Source of the DNA: Eutypa lata
Taxonomy: Eukaryota > Ascomycota > Sordariomycetes > Xylariales > Diatrypaceae
Direction of reading: 5' to 3'
Assembly (NCBI GenBank): GCA_022661535.1
Contig: JAKULF010000018.1
Span: 124,001-188,000, forward strand
DNA: 64,000 nucleotides
The position numbers and the translations under genes are program-made. This document shows positions 57,439-64,000 of this stretch, piece by piece (the stretch's first letter is position 1; each line of letters opens with the position of its first letter). Below the pieces are notes generated by a model, which was given only the letters and a program-made list of their open reading frames with translations, was not told the DNA's origin and searched no databases.

Positions 57439-59490
57439 ATGTCTTCAGATCTCAAAGCCCAAGATTCGGCTCCCGAGATCATGGCGGAATACGATGAGAA
57501 GGCTCAACCTGCCGCCGATAAGGCGATGGCTGAGATCATCCGCAATGCGAGGCTCGCCTCCGAGAAGGAGCACAGCATGACCCTGATGCAGGGCCTCAAG
57601 CTGTATCCGAAGGCTATAGCCTGGAGTGTTCTCATCTCCACCTGCATCATCATGGAGGGTTACGACATCGCGCTCGTCAACAACTTCTACGCCTTCCCCC
57701 AGTTCAACCGGAAGTACGGAGAGCAGCTCCCCGATGGGACCTGGCAGGTTCCCGCCGCGTGGCAGGCTGGTCTATCCAACGGCGCCGTCGTCGGCGAGAT
57801 CATCGGTCTCGTGCTGAACGGTTGGTTCTCCGAGCGCTTCGGCTACCGCATCACCGTCATTGGGTGCTTAGTCCTGGTCAGCGCCTTTATCTCCATCTAC
57901 TTCACGGCCCAGACCGTCGTGCATCTCCAGGTCGCCTCTATTCTCTGCGGTATCCCCTGGGGTGTCTTTCAGACTCTGACCATCACGTATGCGTCCGAGG
58001 TCTGCCCTGTTGCGCTGCGAGGTTATTTGACCACCTACATCAATATGTGCTGGGGTATTGGACAGATGCTTGGGATCGGTACCATTATGGGTTGCCTCTG
58101 GCGAACGGACGAGTGGGCGTATCGGATCGTATGTATTTTACCCCTGTCGTAGAATATCGGGATCGAGGACTAATGTTTGGGACCAGCCCTACGCGCTTCA
58201 ATGGATGTGGCCATTACCCCTAGCCATCGGTATTTACTTTGCGCCTGAATCTCCTTGGTGGCTCGTTAGAAAGCAAAGGCTTGACGATGCCAAGCACTCC
58301 TTACTCCGTCTCACCAGTCTTGACCGAGAGACAGATTTCGATGCGGATGAGACGGTGGCCATGATGGTGCACACGACAGCCTTGGAACAGAAGGTAGGTC
58401 AACCTTCTGAAAACCAATTACACGTCTAGTACTAACGCAATACTCTCAGATTACGAAGGGAGCTAGTTATCTCGACTGCTTTAGAGGCGTAGACCTCCGT
58501 CGAACTGAGGTAAGTTTGATGATTGAGGTACATCGCAGTCTCAGGATTTACGATTCTAATATTGAACAGATCGTTTGCATGTGTTGGGCTATCCAAAATC
58601 TTAGTGGCAACTCGTTCTCCAACTTCTCGACGTATTTTCTACAGCAAGCTGGTTTATCAGATAGCACGGCGTATGCGTTTGCCTTGGGCCAATATGCCAT
58701 CAACTGTGTTGGAGTATTCGGTGCTTGGGGTCTTATCACCCTAGGTATCGGGCGAAGGTCAGTTATTCTCTTCTCTGTATCTCTGTCTTTCTACAGATAT
58801 TTGTACTACTCAGGACTAACAAGTAGTAGGACCCTCTACTTATACGGCCTTGTCGGGCTTTTCTGTATGCTCTTGGTTCTAGGTTTCCTCGGTCTCGCCA
58901 AAGATAGGACAGCGGCATCACTCGCCACGGGTAGTATCATGCTGGTATGGGCTCTGTGTTACCAGCTGACCGTCGGAACTGTCTGCTATTCCCTTGTCGC
59001 GGAAATTTCAACGAGACGATTGCAGATCAAAACCGTCGTACTCGGTCGTATCCTTTAGTATGATCTCTAACTCATCTTCTGTTATTCTCTGCTAACAACT
59101 TTTCAGCAATATCGTTGGCATCGTCTGCGGCGTCCTGACGCCATACATGATCAACCCGGGAGCCTGGAACTGGGGCAACTATGCTGGATTTTTCTGGGTA
59201 TGTATCAAATCCCCAATCTGCGGCGCAGAGTCGTATTCACTAACATATGTTTTTTTCTCCTACAGGCCGGTTTATGTTTCCTCTGCTTCGTCTACACATA
59301 TTTCCGCGTTCCGGAGCCAGCAGGCCGCACCTTTGCTGAACTGGATCTCCTGTTTGAGAAGAAGATCAGCGCGAGGAAGTTCGCGTCAACTGATGTCGAC
59401 GTGTTCGCCGACGGCATTGAGAACGATATAATGGAGAAATACCAGGCTCAGATTGCCATTGCGAATATGGAGAAGACGTTGAAGGTATAA
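57439..59490 (+). CDS. MFS sugar transporter (maltose permease/hexose porter-like)
   Basis: Seven exons (57439-58128, 58187-58393, 58450-58509, 58570-58757, 58830-59057, 59107-59197, 59266-59490) join in phase to give 562 residues. Start is the ATG at 57439. Sugar-porter marks: [24 protein letters not shown] in helix 1, WFSERFGYR (the loop 2-3 D/E-R-x-G-R motif), [17 protein letters not shown] in helix 4, and [20 protein letters not shown] after helix 6 (family PESPRWL). After the loop come [23 protein letters not shown], matching the 'vPEtkGrtf.EiD.lF' motif after helix 12. The wording is that of fungal maltose/alpha-glucoside permeases (MAL31/MPH-like). The real substrate is unknown; location beside MIOX raises inositol or a uronic acid as a possibility. 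Plasma-membrane protein. Confidence 0.92.
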
Positions 59491-59994
59491 CAAACAACAA
59501 TAGGAATGTAGAGGAGTGCTACCTCCTCCCTCTTTGATTATAGCCTTGATTCGGGGGCACTACAAAGGACAATGTAGTATCGTGATATGTATGGAATAAA
59601 TAAATGAAATTACTTAAAATTTGTTCACGCGCTTAAGTGCTCACCTTATCTTGATACGTCACATATGTAGATGTACTAATTCTAATACAACTGCACTATT
59701 AAGGATTCATACGACATGTGTTCTCGGAACCTATCCCTGAGTACTTGAGTACGAAAGTAAGTGATCTACTTATCTCCCGCACACAGTAGTAGTATGTCCA
59801 TGTAATTGTTGCTTTTCCTTTGAAGGTATTTAAATTAAAACTATCAAACCATATATTTTGAATAGTCTCGAATATGTCCGGAGAACAATTCTCGTAATAT
59901 CACCACCAGGCAAGTTTATATTCGTCGTATTTGACCACGTCAGATGATGCTTGACATGGTATTGTGCCTCCTTAGCCGCTATGACAAGAACCTC
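59491..59994. other. Convergent intergenic region, MFS porter / sedolisin
   Basis: 3' flanks of two converging genes. AT-rich, with no gene recognised. Confidence 0.4.
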
Positions 59995-62650
59995 TCAGGG
60001 CAAAGCCATGAACACTTCCAACAACTTCGGGTAGTCAGGCGTGCCCAATCCACTTACCGGATCCCAGCCCTCGACGGCGTAGAAGCCTTCAACATTACAA
60101 AGCGAGTTGTTCCCGGTAGTAACTAGAACACCCAGGGTTAGCAGCAGATCCCTCCGTTCCAGGAGATACGCATAATACATCTATCTGTGAATGCGGGGCA
60201 TAAAAGGAAGACAAAGAACAAGAGAAGGGCCGACACAGTAAGTAACATCCACCACCACCTCAACCCTCCATCATCATTACTCTCACGACTTACCATCCCT
60301 AAAAATCCCCGGATTCGCATACAGCACCGGGTTCAAGAACCCGACGACGCCCTTGCCCGCGGCGAGCCTCTCCTCGTTGATCCGGTTGATCATGGCGCCC
60401 CACAGCGGCGTGGCGGCGGACGTGCCGTCCGCGACGCCGAGCTCGCCCAGCACGGCGACGGCGAGGTTCTTCCCGAGCGCGGCCACGTCCGGGAACCCGC
60501 GCCCGGACCGGTTGTAGCTCTCCGAGCGGCCCGGGTCGTGGTCCGCGAAGTAGGCCGCCACCGCGTCCTTCTGGTAGTCGGGCGTCGGGAACGTCCACGA
60601 GAACCCGCCGGACGACGCCCACCTCTCGGCGTGCGCTACGGTTTCGATGGTACTGCTGCCGATGCTGCTGCCGTTGGTGGACTGCGCCAGCATTGTTGCG
60701 CCTATGGAGGTTATGTAGGGACAACTGTTTTGGTGAGAAAGGAAGGAAAGTAAGTTAGTTAGTTGGTTGGTTGGTTGGTTGATTGGAGTTGATGGGTGGG
60801 ATATCAGAGGACATTCGTACTTTCCGGGATGAGACGCAACGAAACGCGATCCACTGCCATTCCTGCATAGCTCGTCGGCCAACGGCCCGCTATTGCCAGC
60901 ACTACCAACAACAGTGATACCCTGTAGACCGAGTTTCATCCACCTGTAGTGATTTTCACGATTTAGTTCCAGTTCGGGGACTACCTATTCGGTTTTCGGT
61001 TGAACCAGGTTAGGTAGGGAAGACTAACTCATCGCATTGGCGCTTTTGATAGCTGTCGGTGAACGTCGTCTCGGCGGTCGAGTACGACATCGAGATGACG
61101 TTCGTTGGCTTGTACACGCCGCACATGCGCTCTCCCTTGTACGTGCCCGGGTCGTAGGGGTCCGGGCGGCCGGGCCCAATCACCGTCTTGTTGTTCGGGT
61201 AGCTAGGGTCGTACTCGAGATTATCGCCAGTCTCACCGTAGGCGGAGTAGTCGCAGTAAGACTACACGTTCTCAACCATCCATGTCAGAATTCGTTAAAG
61301 ATACAAAATGAGAGCTGAAGGTCCCCCACGCGGGTCCGGGGGAAAGACGATGCTTTATAAGGAGGGACTGGCTGATACTTACGCCGTCGATGGCATCGAG
61401 GAAGGTGTTGAAGATGCCAAAGTAGCCGTTAGCTGAGTGGAGGTTGTAGTACTCGTCGTCCACTTGGTAGATGGTAGTTGTCTGTGGATAGATGATGGGA
61501 TACGCAACGTCGAGGTCCAGATCCGCCTCATCTGGCCAACTGACATATGTATCATTTTCGTTATAATGCCAAGTTGCTAAGTCGATACTCAAGTTCGTCG
61601 GGCGGGTACCTTGAGGGATCTGAGGGGCATACGTCTGTTTCGAAAAGGGTCGTTAGTGATTAACCCCCCTCCTCTAGAGTCTTAAAAGCGAATGGGGATC
61701 TTGATTCAAGGGGTCCTGCAATCAATTCTCGGCAGGAAACATTTCAGAGACTGACTGACCTCGAAGAACAAGTCCAGGTCCCTCTCCTGATAGAAAGACG
61801 TTTTCTGGTATAGGCCCATAGAATTGTTAGGGTGGGCTTTGTCCGCCGGTGGTATGTTATAGAGCGCCGCAACACACTCGGGCGTCGCGACTTCAGAACA
61901 ATCGGCTTCTTCCTGGCGCTTGGTCACCCTCTTCATGAGCCCCGGTTTCTCACGACGTGCAAGTCGCTTTTCCCTGAAGGAGCTTTTGCTCTCCGCCATG
62001 ACGACACCGGGATACACGAAATCGATGTACTGACTCAGATGAGCCGGGACGTGATACCTATAACAAGCAAGTTAGCCAACCACACAAACACCGTGAATCC
62101 CTTCTAGACATGTGAATACTCACTCATCGCACCCCGCAGCCACGACCCCCGACTCGCTCTCCTCATACAGCCAAAACTCCGTCCCCAACAACCTCTCCGC
62201 CTCGCCCACCGTAGCATTAAAGACAAGCCAGCCCCCGCTCGCCGCCAACTTCACGCGGTCCCCCGCGATGTCCGAGTAGTCCGCATTGGCAAGCCACTCC
62301 TTCACAACCACGCCGGCGGTCTCGGGGTCCGGCGCAAACATGCGCGAGACCTCTTCCGCGGTCCAGTGCTTCCCGTAGTTCGCGGAACGCGGGTCCGCCA
62401 CGTCCATCAGCAGCTCGTGGCCGCGGTCCAGGTTCCGCTGCGCGAGACCGACCCGCATCTCGAAGACGTCGGAGGACGGCGCGCGCGCTAGCTTCGCCCA
62501 GGAGGCTTCTTGGAGGGCGTCGCGGCGCTCGTGCGGGATGCGGGACGGTGGTGCCGGGGGTGGTGCCGCCGAGACCAGCGTCGCTGCCGTTGCGGCTACG
62601 ATGCTTGTTAGGAGGCCACCGCCACATGTTGACCAGCGAGATAGTACCAT
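59995..62650 (-). CDS. Secreted sedolisin / tripeptidyl-peptidase (peptidase family S53)
   Basis: Seven exons: 62124-62650, 61760-62057, 61383-61634, 61029-61261, 60821-60943, 60294-60724, 59995-60122. Phases all join, giving 663 residues. A signal peptide (LLTSIVAATAATLVSA) is followed by the activation prodomain (FEMRVGLAQRNLDRGHELLMDVADPRSANYGKHWTAEEV... FAPDPE), then a basic Lys/Arg-rich cleavage zone near 200-225. The catalytic domain has Glu311 and Asp315 in DEADLDLD, and Ser580 in ADGTSAATPLWG. The Ca-binding C-terminus reads GWDPVSGLGTPDYPKL. Sedolisins are acid serine proteases that degrade extracellular protein. The usual oxyanion-hole Asp (SGDSG) appears here as Asn454 in GSAGNSG. 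Intron 5 contains GGTT repeats (about 60757-60780). Identification of the family is firm; full activity is not. Confidence 0.9.
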
Positions 62651-64000
62651 GATTGCCGGATAGTAGGGGCGTCAATGATGGGTTGGTGGTATTGGGTATC
62701 CCGCTAAGCAGGGCGATGCGTGCGGAGAGAACGAGACCTCGCAGGACCGAATGATGGCAAGATCCTCGCCTTTTGAAATAGCCATCCATACCTATGTCGT
62801 GATGTCGAATCTTCGTGTCCAGAGGAAAAGGTGGATTCTCTCGTATTCAAACCCCGGCCTCGGCGTACCCACCTGTCAAGCCGTTAGTGATGTGACAGAT
62901 TTGACGGATTGGGGTTGCGTCTCCGTGATCGTACAGGGGTTATGTGATGTATACTATTTGTAATGGGCGAAGAAAATAGAGAGAGAAACAAAACGGTCAT
63001 ATCATTATAGCACTAAAGGCCATTCTATTAGAATTGAATTGAACTAAGTTACTAGTCAAGTAAACACAGTAATTAGACATAGGAGTGGGAGTTAAACAGA
63101 ACTGCCTAACCGTGACTCCATAAAAGGATACGATCTCGAGCGGCAGAAGCCGAAGCTACTCAATTATAGCCGGTCCAGTTGGAAGACCGCAAGCCGGGAT
63201 GGTATACACGACACCGTATTCGGGATTATAACAGAAATAAACATCAAAATATTGGGGAGATCAGATGATTCATTATACACATGAATGAAAGGGGGTATTA
63301 CACGAGGATTATAGGGGGAAATATATGCCAAGCCAATCATCTTCGACGGTCGAAGAAACTCGGTCCTAACATGTAGTGGCTTCTCAGGGATCTGGGTTTA
63401 CTAACATAGGTAATTCAACACAATTCAAGCAATAGATAATCACCGGCGAATTGTGTAACGATGAAATCATGAGGTAGCAGATAGACTTTAAGACTGTTGA
63501 TCCCTATGAGTGATAACTCAAAGGTGCGCAGCTTCAATCATCAGAAGAGTCTCAGCTTGTTTCAACTAGCCGTCGAGTCCAATATGAATACTTCTATAAG
63601 TCTGATGAAGGGCCGGGTCTATTATGTTGTATAGAGTAGCCTCACCAAGGACTTGATCGATGGTTGGTGTGCTGCGATTATTATGTTGGAACACGTCTCT
63701 AATTTGAGCACCTGGTGGTGTCAACACCAACGTATAATTGCCAAACTAAACAGCAGCAAAATTAGTGACTACAAATAGATCTTCGAAGTCGACAGGAAAT
63801 AGTCCAATACTCCGGGCATTGCATTACGTTGTTCTCTCTCTATGCAGTACTGACTTCTTCAAATGGCCCCCTTCAGCTCTAGCTAGTGACAGCTACTTGG
63901 ACATAAGGTTACACTATCTGTTAGGCTTTCATATAACAAAGGTCCGATGAGATCCCATGTAATTACTAATTCACCTTCTTGATTACATGAACAAAGAGGT
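62651..64000. other. Intergenic region at right edge
   Basis: Sedolisin promoter side and AT-rich sequence to the window end. Short frames (62751-62963, 63765-63950) match nothing. No start of a further gene is recognisable. Confidence 0.4.

Overview
The window is nuclear DNA of a filamentous ascomycete (Pezizomycotina; gene content and style fit Sordariomycetes, but species is not determinable from the sequence alone). Evidence: most introns are short (about 50-130 nt) with GT..AG ends and CTRAY-type branch sites; conserved genes are single-copy and widely spaced; fungus-specific families are present (HET domain, 2EXR, WSC/DUF1996, Zn2Cys6 regulator, S53 sedolisin). I recognise 16 protein-coding genes and 3 decayed ones. 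I recognised no tRNA, rRNA, transposon or CRISPR array.

Left part (1-18 kb): the 3'-incomplete mitochondrial serine hydroxymethyltransferase gene (-), a GNAT acetyltransferase (-), ribosomal protein eL19 (+), a MYND zinc-finger protein (+), a decayed HET-domain gene (+), a zinc alcohol dehydrogenase (-), a small secreted protein (-), and a second, decayed MYND copy (-). Middle (18-38 kb) is a housekeeping block for translation and RNA: GCN1 (-) and a DEVH-box RNA helicase (+) share an 860-nt divergent promoter region, and PRP24/SART3 (-) converges on the helicase across a microsatellite-rich gap. Right part (40-64 kb): a 2EXR protein (-), a two-module AAA+ ATPase (+), a secreted DUF1996-WSC protein (-), a truncated AAA+ pseudogene (-), then myo-inositol oxygenase (-), an ARCA-like Zn2Cys6 regulator (-), an MFS sugar porter (+) and a secreted S53 protease (-).

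The GCN1, DEVH helicase, eL19 and PRP24 genes form a translation/RNA core. The MIOX - regulator - MFS porter trio looks like a small carbon-acquisition neighbourhood (inositol to glucuronate), which is an inference. The three pseudogenes decayed by indels, stop codons and microsatellite expansion while staying GC-rich, not by the C-to-T pattern of RIP. I found no convincing wholly new system. The most interesting items are the MIOX neighbourhood, a regulator with an incomplete zinc cluster, a sedolisin with Asn where the oxyanion Asp is expected, and the MYND pair in which one copy has lost a zinc ligand.

All multi-exon models below were assembled by hand from splice signals, reading-frame continuity and family resemblance. 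Exon boundaries were checked for phase, not by alignment.
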